Positions 1 through 10,101 of a stretch of DNA of 64,000 nucleotides are shown one piece after another. The notes beneath the pieces are model-generated. The model did no database searches, was not told where the DNA came from, and saw nothing but the letters and a program-made list of their open reading frames with translations. The stretch lies in assembly GCA_033032865.1 (NCBI GenBank), contig JAWHQI010000202.1, positions 1,922,001-1,986,000 on the forward strand, read 5' to 3'. This DNA is from Dactylorhiza incarnata. Its lineage: Eukaryota > Streptophyta > Magnoliopsida > Asparagales > Orchidaceae. Each line of letters begins with the position of its first letter. Within the stretch, counting starts at the first letter, position 1. The position numbers and the translations under genes are program-made.

Positions 1-543
1 GTTTTTGTTAAGAGAACATCTATATAGGAATTGAGAGGCATAGTAGATGATTAAGAATTTGAGACATAACAAAATAGATGTTGTAGCATTTTAAGTACAC
101 AAAATAATTTCAGTTGTAATATAGCCATATACTAGTTTTGAAAGGTATGCAATACAGAGTTCTCATGGCATAGCAGAAAAAAATATGTAAGCATGATATA
201 AGATATCAAGTCAAGATGGAAGAATACAATGATCTAAAGTGAAAAAACAAGTACACTTACACATTGTATTGATCATGCAAGGTTATCTAGTGCACTTACT
301 TAAGAATTTAGAGAATACATGTAGATATGCAATAGACTCCAATTCTCATGAGTATAAGGCTTACAAGTGAAAATGATGTGTACAAAATAGTATTTTTTGA
401 TAAAAGTATACATATGAGTTAATCAAAACACATGACATGTATAATGGAATAAACACAATATTATTGAAAAAACATTTTTAGAGTTACTTTTACCCACAAA
501 GCTATATAAATTATTCAATGCACATAGAAAAATAGTACAACTA

Positions 544-604
544 CCAAGGTGCTCTGCACACACAATGCTTATTAAGACTTATCAGGGTGCAAAGTAGTGC
601 TTGG
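544..604 (-). other. Conserved hairpin, copy 1, in element A
   Basis: On the plus strand the block starts CCAAGGTGCTCTGCAC and ends GTGCAAAGTAGTGCTTGG, so the arms pair around a loop containing ACAATGCTTATTAAGACTTAT. The matching block in element C is 39027-39087. It is noncoding in both elements. Confidence 0.7.
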
Positions 605-712
605 GGAATCACAATTATTACTTTGAATTTTAGTTTTTTTTGTGATTCGGTGTACAAGAAGAAGTAGTGTAAAAGGAAAAAAAGTTTGCAACAAGGCACT
701 TTACAATTCTCT

Positions 713-775
713 CCAAGGTGTTCAACCTCACAATGTTCATTAAGACTTATCAGGAGGGTGAGTAGTGCTTAGTGG
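713..775 (-). other. Conserved hairpin, copy 2, in element A
   Basis: A diverged duplicate of 544-604 with the same loop (ACAATGTTCATTAAGACTTAT) but a different inner stem, AACCTC pairing with GAGGGT. The outer arms CCAAGGTG and GTGCTTAG-type are kept. It corresponds to 39204-39264 in C and 7874-7934 in B. Confidence 0.65.
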
Positions 776-1901
776 AGTTATCCTTGTCAATTAATTATTT
801 GAATTTTTGCTTAACGACAAAGGTCTCCGAATTCACTTGTATGTGCAAACAAAAGAATTTTTGAAAAGACACTTCTTCAAAAAATAGGTGCATGAAAAAG
901 ATTTTTACTTGTGGTTTAGGTAAAACTAAGCATGCATAACAATAATATTAAGTTGATACACTACACAATCATGAAGGAGAAGATTAAATTCATATGTAGT
1001 ATATCAAAAAGTGTGAGTGAAAAAATCATTTGCAAATATAAGCCATTTACTCATACATAGAGGCATGCTATGCAATACTACACATGAATTCTATAATCAA
1101 TTTCAAAGCACACAAGAGATAATGATCAAGGAATGATACAAAAACAATGTTATTAAGATACTTGAAATAGAGAACGAAACATTGTATACAAAACTTGGCA
1201 AGATAAACCATATCATCCTTGAAACAGAAAATTACATCAGTTTTTATGAATTTTAAGTTTTTCAAAAATAAAATAAAACCAATAAAAAGCATGTTTTTGT
1301 TGTTTTGATTGGTTTTTCAAATTTTGTAGTTGGTTTTGATATAAAAAGCAAGAAAACATATTTTATTTTATAGAAATAAAACAAAGCATGTTTATGGTTA
1401 TATTTTGATTTGTTTTATAGTTTTTTTGTTTTTTGAATTTTAAAAGAAAATTACAGGAACTGAAATATAAAACATGAAGGAGAAAACTTGAAATGCAGAA
1501 ATGACCCACTAACGCCAGCGGTACCCAACTATCGCCTGGCGGTAGTGACAGAACTAGAATTTTGTGGAAAACGTGAAATTTTTCAGAATTTTTCTTTGGA
1601 ATATGTTTATGATGATTTGTGACAATGAAGTTCAGCAATGAAATCAGACATATGCATACACAAAAATGTGGATTTTTCAAGTTTAAGTTAATATGTCCAA
1701 AACCCCAAATTCTACAACACACTTTCAAAATACTTGTGTTTTTCACATGCATGAGAGTTCAGAAATAGATAATATGAAAAACATAAGATAACATATTTGA
1801 GCACAAATATGCATGAGTGAAATGATCATAAATGAGTGAAATAATATTCATGCAATGTATACAACATATGTATGTCTGAGATCAAGATACCCTAACAACA
1901 T

Positions 1902-2078
1902 GTCTACACTCTAGCCCCGTGCTAAGTGACGGATGGGCATGAGGAGCTGAACGCATGTCGTAGGTTGGGGTGTTAATCCCACTTGCATACAAAAGACAAT
2001 GCTCACCCTAGCACTCCTTCCCCCCAGTGCCTTGCAAGGCCCCACTGGAACCCTTCCCGGTTAAGGACAAGACATGAC
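1902..2078 (-). other. Conserved GC-rich noncoding block of family T (copy A)
   Basis: About 175 bp, markedly GC-rich in an AT-rich setting. It contains CTAGCCCCGTGCTAAGTGACG and a hairpin-forming segment CCAGTGCCTTGCAAGGC...CACTGG. The same block is seen in C (38154-38331) and, on the other strand, in B (6606-6759). Confidence 0.7.
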
Positions 2079-3307
2079 ATAGTGGTTAGGTTTCTAATGC
2101 ACACAATCCTACGCCCTCGCTATAGTGAGACACATAGTGTGGTTGAATGATCATGGGCATACTAAGCACTTAATCTTATTGAACCAATTTTTAAACTATG
2201 GCTTTTATGTGGGATTAATTTCTTATTAGGTTTGATTTTAAAGCAACATAGTTGTTATGAATTTTAACTTTCAATGTTCTTCTTTAAGATTGATTTATTA
2301 TGGCAATAATAAGATATCTAGCATTGATGATAATATTGATTAGTTGATAATGCTAGAAAGAAGATATAATGGTCATGATCACAAACAATTTGATGAAATC
2401 AATATGATCTTTTGTAGATTTTTACTATTTGAATTAAAAAGATCTATTGAATTGGCAAGATGATTATACATGATCATGAATTTTAACACATAGGAATTAT
2501 ATACTCATAATTAATTGTTCATGATGATATAAATGAGATATTATTAAAGAACATTCATATTCATCCTTTTTGGATTATTAGAGAGGAATATTATAAGGTG
2601 AAAAACTTAAGATAAATATAAAGACAAAAATATTTTTGGTTATTTAGAAAGGTTTTGTAAATTTTCTCTTTGTTTTTTTTTTGAAATCTTAAATAAATCA
2701 CATATATATATATATAGTTTTATAAAAGCATAATGATAATAAAGGTAATACAATAATTTTTCAGAAAATATTATTTTAGATACATCAGGATTTAAGAAAA
2801 TTATGCTACCGCCAGCGTTAGAACTAACGCCAGGCGCTAGCAACAGAGTTGAGATTTTTTATTTAAACACAAATAATTTTTGCAAATTTTCAATTTCGAT
2901 TTGACATGATTATGATTAAACATACTAGGGGTAATCAAAATGATGCAAATCTATTTAATACCTAAGCAAAACTTGCGCATTTTATAAGTTTAGCCTAATA
3001 CCCCTAAAATACACATTTTGAATCCATTTTGACACTTATTTCATTTAGTCTTAATAATATCATATGACAAATTTAGTTTTTCAAGTTTTATAAGACTTTT
3101 TAGGAAATGGATTTATAAGGATAAAAATAAAAAGGATAAGTAGATTACTTGAGAGATGATATGACTTTTTATTCAACTTTATTCAATTTGATTTATTTAT
3201 GAATTTTGGTTTAATATGTGAGAGTCATATCACAAGTTATATAAAGTGATCATATCACGATGGTTCAACAAAAAGGAAAATAAACAAAAAAAAAAGGTTA
3301 GGCATAT

Positions 3308-3356
3308 CATGAAGTAGAATAATGATATTTCATTTTTGGTTGATTCCTACTTCATG
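3308..3356 (-). other. Stem-loop just downstream of the gag stop (element A)
   Basis: CATGAAGTAG at 3308-3317 pairs with CTACTTCATG at 3347-3356 around a loop of about 29 nt. It begins about 15 nt after the end of the gag ORF on the minus strand. A longer perfect version is at the same place in C (41239-41287). Confidence 0.65.
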
Positions 3357-3370
3357 CAAATGATTGGATA

Positions 3371-4842
3371 CTAATGAATGAGAGATTTAGGTATCCAAAT
3401 AGGACCGGGTGTGATGGTTCCTTTGGGTACCCAAATACAACGTGTTTGCTTTTGGGGAGATAGTGATGAATGAGCCCTTTTTAGTGGAGTTAGTGTTTCA
3501 TTCTTAACTTTGGGCCTCCATTCAAACATTGGACAAACATTATTTTTAGTTTTCAAATTTCCATAATCGTTTACTTGAATATTTGGTTCAAAATAATTTT
3601 TGAATTTATAATTTGGAGGAAATTTGTTTGCATTTAATTTTAAGTTGGGAGAAACATGATTTTGTAAATAATGGTGATTTTGAATTTGATTTACAAATCC
3701 TTTATGTTTCTTACTCCCATTATTAAACTTAGTTAAGATGTTCGTATTCATATTCAACTTATTTTTAGATATAGTTTGATATTGTGAATTTGTATTTATC
3801 ATTTTTATAAGCAAGTTGATTTTTTATTTTAATTCATCATTCTTAACTATAAGATAATGTCTAGCTTTATTATAAGCGATTGTGCTATTCTTAAGAATGG
3901 AAACAATTGAATCAATATGATTTTGATAGTTCTTTCTATATTCATCAAATGTTTCATCCATCTCTTTAATTTCAATTTTATAGTCCTTACACTTAGCACA
4001 ATCATTATTCAAGGATGAATTTTCTAAACATAATCTTTCATTTTATTCTTTTATAAAAAGAAGTTCCTTTTCAAGTTCCTTATGTTTTTCTTTTAATTCA
4101 TTATATTCTACACAAGGTGTAGTGTTTTCAACTAAGGAACCATGGATAGAACTAGATAAATTTGAATTTGATTGTTCATTAATTTTTGCCTTTAAATTTT
4201 TATTTTCTAAGTGCAAATGTTTATTAGCATTTTTTAATTTCTTAATTTTGCGCTTTGTAGTTTGAAGCAATTGTAATGAAGAGATAGAAGTAAAAAAATG
4301 GAATTTGATTTTCTTACATTGCTTTCGGGAGAGGCACGATTTGAACATATCATTTCTTTGGCATCTTTTTGGCACTCCTCTTCCGAAGATAGCATTTCTT
4401 CTTCTCTTTCACTTGATGTGCACTTCATGGATCTGTCATGAGAGGAGCATTCTTGAAGACTTGTGCAAGTGTGCATATTCTCCGGTTCTTGCGATTGTTC
4501 CATACCTGTAGAAGGAGAATCATAAGTTCTTTCAAGAAAATTCCAAATTTCATATGCGGTAGGTAAAGTATAAATAAGTTTGAAAATATTTTGGTCTAAC
4601 GCACAAAATATACTATTCATAGATTTTGCATTTAAAACAATTTCGTTTCTAGTTAGTACGCTAGATGGCTTTTCAATAGTAATATTCCAAACTTTTTCAT
4701 CTAAGCCCTTAAGAAAATTTTTCATTAATATTTTCCACCCTTTATAATTTTTGCCCATAAATAAAGGTGGTGATAATCCTTTTTCATTTACATTAAAATT
4801 TTCACCACTCATAGAAGCGAGATCATGATCAAGAGACGCCAT
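3371..4842 (-). pseudogene. gag: Broken gag of element A
   Basis: Four minus-strand pieces (4234-4842, 4043-4375, 3824-4012, 3371-3814) line up in order with the intact 495-residue gag of element C. The N-terminal piece carries the Copia gag signature around GKNYKGWKILMKNF and AYEIWNFLERTYD. The middle pieces hold a lysine-rich coiled coil and an NDCAKCKDYKIEIKEMDETF segment. The last piece ends with RCIWVPKGT and IWIPKS, then stop. The breaks are a frameshift near 4240-4370 and stops near 4040 and 3820. The start ATG lies 49 nt inside the LTR edge, just after the priming site. No zinc knuckle is present. The product would have been a capsid-type protein; this copy cannot make the full one. 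Confidence 0.8.
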
Positions 4843-4878
4843 TATTCCCGGTTGTTAAGCAGATTTGGAATAACCTCC

Positions 4879-4889
4879 CTCTGATACCA
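4879..4889 (-). other. Primer binding site of element A (tRNA-iMet)
   Basis: Reads TGGTATCAGAG on the minus strand, two bases inside the LTR edge. This matches the 3' end of initiator tRNA-Met used by most plant Copia elements. Confidence 0.9.
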
Positions 4890-4891
4890 CT

Positions 4892-6605
4892 TGTTGGATC
4901 TGTAGGCGCCCTTAGAGGGGGGGGGGTGTGAATAAGGGTTTTAAAAAAAACTTTAATCTTTAAAGGAAATTTTTTGATATTTTATGTTGAAGTAAGTTAA
5001 ATCAAGAGTAAAGAGATTGGAATAATGAAATCAATTTTATTCAACATGAAAATGCATGATTATCATTAATAAACTTGATTACAAAATTTGACTTCAGTGA
5101 CGCTAGAAATCAAAGAAAATAATGAAAGACTCTTTTCATTTTCTATACCGACTCGTATCCCCACGAACTAGTTGGCTTTAGCCGATCTCTCCCTAGATAC
5201 GGCCTCAAGCCGCTCTAGCCTTCCTATCCCTAGAAAGGCCTCGAGCACCCCCTAGATCTACTCCCTAGACCTAGTCGCCGTGTAGCGAATTCCACCTTAA
5301 GTCCTACCTAGACCTAGTCACCGTGTGGTGAATTCCCCCTAGTTCCTGCAAGGCACTAGTCGCCGTGTGGCGAGTTCCTCTACCGAACAAAAGATATAAG
5401 GGTTAAAATTTGAAAATTAAACAAGACTCAAACTAAAGACTCCCTCAAAAGTAGAACTTGATGTCGATGTAGATGCAATCATATTGGTCTTCAAGTTCTT
5501 TGCATTCATGAATGTTGATGGAGTTCTTCGGGCTGCTTGGAGAAGGCTCTCACGAGTGCTCTGGAAAAATGGCTTCTATTCCTTCTGTATCAGCAAGCAA
5601 CGACGGAGGAGGCGCGCGTCTTTTTATAGATTCACCCACTACCGCCTGCGGTAGTACTACCGCGTCGCGGTATCTACATAAGGCAATGAGGCACACGGAT
5701 TGTGGTAGTTTAGGCAACAATCTGAGCACCAAACACTAGCGCGCCGCGGTACTGCTAACGCCCCGCGTTAGCGAGATTTCCTTCCTTCAGCCATAATCTT
5801 CTTCCAAAACTGCTCCTAAATCAACTATAGACAGGATGTTTCCAAAAGCTACCACTGGGCGTTACACCTAACGCGCCGCGATAGTACATGCCAAACATAG
5901 CGACCCGTCGACATTCCATTTTCTCCACTTTTTCCTTCTCATCAAATGTTTCCATTTATGCTAGCACCAGCGATAGTGCTAACGCTCCGCGGTAGATCAT
6001 TTCGTCGGGCGTATCTTCGTCGAGCTGGCCTCACATTTCGTCGAGCGCAACATTCATTTCATCGAACGAAACTAGCACCAGCGGTAGTTGTAACGCATCG
6101 CGGTAGAGCACTTCGTCGGGCGCATATTCGTCGAACTCCGCCATCATTTCGTCGACCTCCATTTCATCGATCGCTAGCGCCAGCGGTAGTTCTAGCGTGC
6201 CGCGGTAAGACATTCCTTTCGTCTAACGCAGGTTTCATTTCGTCGAGCGCTAGTTCCTCGAATGCAGCTTCCATTTCGTCGAACACAGGTTTCCTTCTCA
6301 GCAGTTTCCCTTCTCAGTAGTTTCTTCTCAGTGGTTCGTTAATGCTGGCACCAGCGGTAGAGTTAACACGGCGCGATAGAGCTTTCAGATCTTCTCAGCG
6401 GTTTCCTTCTCAGCGGTTTTGTCTCAGCGGTTCGTTAATGTTAGCGCCAGCGGTAAAGTTAACGCGGTGCGGTAGCAACAATACACAACACCATGGAGAT
6501 TTGAAAGCATAGAATCCTGCATACTATAAACACAAAACAAGTATGATCAAATACAATAGGATTTGTTATTGTCAAACCAAGAGATGCGGAAAGCATGTTC
6601 CAACA
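4892..6605 (-). repeat. 5' LTR of element A
   Basis: Plus-strand ends are TGTTGGATCTGT... and ...CATGTTCCAACA. It shares the family T features: CTTAGAGGGGGG with GTGAATAAGGG at the U5 end, a CCTAGACCTAGTCGCCGTG segment, and U3 ending in ATGCGGAA. At 1714 bp it is longer than the other T LTRs. The extra length is an expanded field (about 5640-6480) of short motifs such as ACCAGCGGTAG and TAACGCGCCGCGGTA, interspersed with TTTCGTCGA units. The TATA box is on the minus strand near 5621-5629. Confidence 0.88.
5621..5629 (-). promoter_or_regulatory. TATA box in the LTR of element A
   Basis: Minus strand reads CTATAAAAAG. Its position matches the TATA boxes of the other family T LTRs, just downstream of the U3 motif field. 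Confidence 0.6.
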
Positions 6606-6759
6606 GGTTCCAGTGGGGCCTTGCGAGGCACTTGGGGGAAAGAGTGCTAGGTTGAGCATTTGCTAGTGTGTGCATATGGGACTAACACCCCAACCTACGG
6701 CATGTGTGCAGCTCCTCATGCCCATCCGTCATTTAGTACGGGGCTAGGATGTAGACATT
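6606..6759 (+). other. Conserved GC-rich noncoding block of family T (copy B)
   Basis: The reverse complement of the blocks at 1902-2078 and 38154-38331, with CCAGTGGGGCCTTGCGAGGC and CCATCCGTCA...TACGGGGCTAGG. It is truncated on the left by the insertion of element A. Confidence 0.7.
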
Positions 6760-7873
6760 TAGTCAGTGTAGTCTTTAATCTTAGGACATACTTATATTAC
6801 TCTTTGCATGATCATTTTATTTACTTATCACTTAAATCATGCATATTTTGGGTTGTTTAATAAAAAAAATGTCCTCTTGTGTTTGCATAATTTATCTTTT
6901 TGAGCTTAAATGTTTTTGTAAAACACATATATTTGAAAAAGCTATAGTTTTATGCAAATTTGAGCAATCAAGACATCTCCAAAAATTACAAAATTTCTGC
7001 ATAAGACTACTCTAAGGACACTTAATAAATATCAATAATTAGATTTTTCAAATTCACAAAAAATCATGTACTGTTTGCCGCGCTAGCACTAGCGCCGACG
7101 CGAGCGTGGGTTTGTGATTTTTCCGTGTTTTAAAATTTCTAAAAATCTATAAAAATATGTTAGTTCATATGTACTACTTATTTGTTGTGTTTCTGACTTT
7201 TGTTATTTTTGTTTTATTCATATTATGAAAAATCAACTACAAAAGTTCAAAATTCAAAAATACAAAAATATATGTTTTTGAGATTTTCAGTTTTTATTTA
7301 TATTATGAAAAATCAACTACAAAACATTAAAATTCAAAAATACAAAAATATGTTTTTTGTGTTTTTTCTATTTTTTTCATTAAAAAATTTCAAAAACAAA
7401 AAACTGTATGATCTTTATTGCTAATATCAAGCATGAATGAATTCTATTATTTAGAATTATTTACAATGTTCAAATTTATTCCTTCAAATTACTATGAACA
7501 TTATTTTGTTTATCATGCTTTGATATATCTATTTAAAGTGCATCAATTGTATTGAAAAATATGTGTAGAACCAAGCTTAGCATGCCTCTAAGTATGAGTA
7601 AATGTATTATGATTGATAATGATACCTTTCACTCACTTATTTTGGTAATCAACATGTGTGTTTAAATCTAAAAATGCTTGCTTGTGTATTGTATTTGTAC
7701 AATGAATTAAAACATGCATAAGTTTATTGCCTACACTACATTTGAATTACACTTATGAAATTTAGAAAAGTAGTTAAGTTAAAAAATTTGGGTTTGCAAA
7801 ACAAGTGTATTCGGAGAATGTTGTCTCACAAATGTGAACAAAAACATTATATATGTAGACAAATATAACTCCA

Positions 7874-7934
7874 CCAAGCACTACTTGAACCTCCTGATAA
7901 GTCTTCATGAGCATTGTGAGGTTGATCACCTTGG
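7874..7934 (+). other. Conserved hairpin in element B
   Basis: CCAAGCACTACTTGAACCTC and GAGGTTGATCACCTTGG form arms around a loop containing ATAAGTCTTCATGAGCATTGT. This is copy 2 of the pair seen in A and C. Copy 1 appears deleted here. Confidence 0.65.
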
Positions 7935-8825
7935 AAAGAATAGTAAAGTATCTTGTGCAAACCTTGGTTATTACACCACTTTGTTAAAAATTATGTGCAT
8001 TAAAAGTGTGTGAAAGTTGATATACTTGTGTTTTATTGTGCACTTTACTCTACATATGTCTTGTATTTTGTGATTTAAATCAATTGTTAACATTGCCCAA
8101 AATACACTTATGTGCACATCATTATCTTTCATAACATTTCTTCTCATGAGTATTGGATTCTAATGCTTTATCTGTACTACTCTTTATATAAGAAATGCAT
8201 TTGATAACCTAGCATGCTCTCTACAATATTTTGGTATCTCTTGAACTTAAAATTAAGAAACATTGTAGTATAATCTCTCTTTGATATGTTCATTTCATGC
8301 CTGGTATCTTTATGAAAAACTTTGTGATTTCAAAAAGGTTAAAACATCTTTCAATTTTGAACTAAAACTCATACTTTTTACTTATGCTTTTCATGCTTAC
8401 AAAAAGATGTTTCTTATACTCTTCTGCTTACAACTCTTATCTTTTTATTTGAAATCTCTTATATATACTATGCTTAAAATCTTTATCATTATCTATATTA
8501 CAAAAGCTCGATCAAGCTTTATCATTTATAAGAAATGCCTCCTTACTACCCTCACCCTACCTTCTTTTGATAATACCAAAAGGGGGAGATTAATTGAAGA
8601 AATCTATATAGGAGAAATGTAAAAGAATAATGGGAGACTAATTCATGTAATCTATCATTTTAAGGGGAGTAAAACATAAATTGCATTTTTGTAGGGGGAG
8701 CATTAAGATAGAGGGAGTATGCATATTTCTCATGCTTATCAAATACTATAGTTGCACTTTTATCTCGCTTATCATATTCTATAAACACCTTTGTTGATTT
8801 CTTGCTAAGCGGATTTGTTATTATC

Positions 8826-8838
8826 AAAAGGGGGAGAT
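8826..8838 (+). other. Polypurine tract of element B
   Basis: AAAAGGGGGAGAT immediately before the LTR start TGTTGG. It marks the plus-strand DNA priming site. Confidence 0.85.
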
Positions 8839-10101
8839 TGTTGGTCATGTGTGTCACATCCCTTTATTAGAGAATAAAAAATCACAAATTGTATTTGATC
8901 TTGCTTGTCGTGTGTTTATAGTGTGTAGGAACTATAGGTGCAATACTCCACAGGTAGAAAGCAGCTTGGAACCAACAAACTGAACTGAAGCACTACCGCC
9001 AGCGTTAGGGGTTAACGTAGGTGCTAGCGCTACTGCTTGGCGCTATCTCGAGTTCGTGCAAAGTACCACGCCGTGACGGTTTTGCAACCGCTCCACACGA
9101 ATGCTACCGCCAGCGCTAGCACTACTGACTGGCACTATCTCAAGTTTGTGCACAGCGCCACGCCGCCGACGGTTTCGCAACCACTCGACACGAATGCTAC
9201 CGCAGGAGCTAGGAGCTACCGCAAGCGCTAGCGAGAAGTTCTATAAATTGGAGCTTTGTTTCTCGTTTTGGTGATCCATCCCAGAGAGATTGCTTGTGCC
9301 ACAATTCTATTGCTGTTATGATGCCGAAGATGGATCTCCCACAAAAAGCTTAAGGAGAATTCTGGAGGAGGACTACGTCACGCTACATCCGAAGGATGAT
9401 CGCTTCAACCTCACTCATACTACAGCGATCCTTCATCTCCGACTTTAGAAGATCTCATATAGGGTGTTTTTATAATTATTATCATTATTTTCATTCCATA
9501 CTTTTTGTGTTTAGAGAATTCGCCTTGTGTTGGCGACTAGGTCTGGGTAGGACTTAGGGAGGAATTCACCTTGTGTTGGCGACTAGTTCTAGGTGATTAG
9601 ATCTAGGGGTGCTCGAGGCCATATTCGGGGAAGGATTGGCTAGAGCAGCTTGAGGCCTTATCTGGGGAAGGATAGGCTAAAGCCAACCGGTTTGCGGGGA
9701 TACAAGTCGATATAGAAAAGGAAAAGATATTAACTTTTGTACGCCTCCGATTTCTAGCGATATTAAAATCAAATTTATGTAAACACCTTTTTGATATAAA
9801 TACAATCATGTCTCTACTTGTGTTTACTTGATTTCTCTCCTTTGGCGTTATCTCTAAAATTTTGGTTACAAAGTTTTCAATTCTAATTACTTTATCTTAA
9901 TTGTTTAGTTCAATCTCTTTCATCATAAAACAATTTAGTACTTGTTTCTAAGCTTGGTTATTATCATATTCTCACAAATTAGCTAAATTGTTATTTTCCC
10001 TTTTTTTATATTATAAAACAATTTAGTAATTTTCATAAAATTATAAAGAAGAATTTTATTCCCTTATTCACCCCCCTCTAAGGGCGCCTATCGATCCAAC
10101 A
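8839..10101 (+). repeat. 3' LTR of element B
   Basis: Begins TGTTGGTCATGTG and ends CTAAGGGCGCCTATCGATCCAACA. It carries the family T end motif CACCCCCCTCTAAGGGCG on the plus strand, a U3 field of CTACCGCCAGCGCTAGC-like motifs at about 8993-9232, a TATA box at 9242-9248, and a GCGACTAGGTCTGGGTAGG segment. It is clearly diverged from the C and M LTRs. Confidence 0.85.
9242..9248 (+). promoter_or_regulatory. TATA box in the LTR of element B
   Basis: TATAAAT directly after the U3 palindrome field, at the same relative position as in other T LTRs. Confidence 0.6.

Larger units (their letters stand above)
1..3370 (-). other. Noncoding 3' region of element A
   Basis: A 3.4-kb AT-rich stretch between the gag stop and the (unseen) PPT. 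The scattered short ORFs here are not shared with copy C and are not credible genes. Conserved islands stand out against diverged spacer: two hairpins (544-604 and 713-775), a GC-rich block (1902-2078), and short quasi-palindromic motifs of the TACCGCCAGCG / CGCTGGCGGTA type near 1513-1550 and 2808-2850. The same islands recur in copies B and C, which indicates selection or a shared recent origin for these parts. Confidence 0.75.
1..6605 (-). mobile_element. Family T element A: gag-only Sirevirus-like LTR retrotransposon, left end outside the window
   Basis: A minus-strand element. Its 5' LTR is 4892-6605, the tRNA-Met priming site lies at 4879-4889, a broken gag at 3371-4842, and a long AT-rich noncoding 3' region runs off the left edge. 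The order and conserved blocks match the complete copy C (36417-44025). No protease, integrase, RT or RNase H motif occurs in the 4.9 kb of interior. The right flank continues directly into plus-strand family T sequence (copy B), so A inserted into B. GGTTC at 6606-6610 is the expected right target-site duplication; its partner would lie left of the window. Confidence 0.85.
6760..8838 (+). other. Noncoding 3' region of element B
   Basis: AT-rich and without a credible ORF. It holds a CGCTAGCACTAGCGCCGACGC motif near 7079-7098, one copy of the conserved hairpin (7874-7934), and several PPT-like runs before the real PPT: near 8578-8590, 8662-8668, 8692-8700 and 8711-8717. The duplicate 2x local repeat at 7215-7350 (ATTATGAAAAATCAACTAC twice) is a small AT-rich duplication. 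Confidence 0.65.
6606..10101 (+). mobile_element. Family T element B, 3' part only (plus strand)
   Basis: Internal 3' region 6606-8838 followed by PPT and 3' LTR 8839-10101. The left part lies beyond the inserted element A and outside the window. Orientation is set by the PPT AAAAGGGGGAGAT directly before TGTTGG. The right flank TCGAC (10102-10106) is a motif of the surrounding minisatellite unit (GTGTCGACTC), so B inserted into that array. Confidence 0.85.

Noticed and set aside
1..3370. Host gene or tRNA/miRNA in the AT-rich spacers
   Set aside because: No cloverleaf, splice-consistent exon series or conserved domain was found; islands of conservation are shared with other T elements.
5946..6320. 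124-codon ORF in the LTR of A
   Set aside because: Lies in the U3 palindrome field on the strand opposite to the element; composition artefact with no domain.
8811..8900. PPT/U3 inverted repeat in B
   Set aside because: The upstream arm is present but the U3 arm is degenerate, so it is not listed as a feature and is noted as a counter-example.
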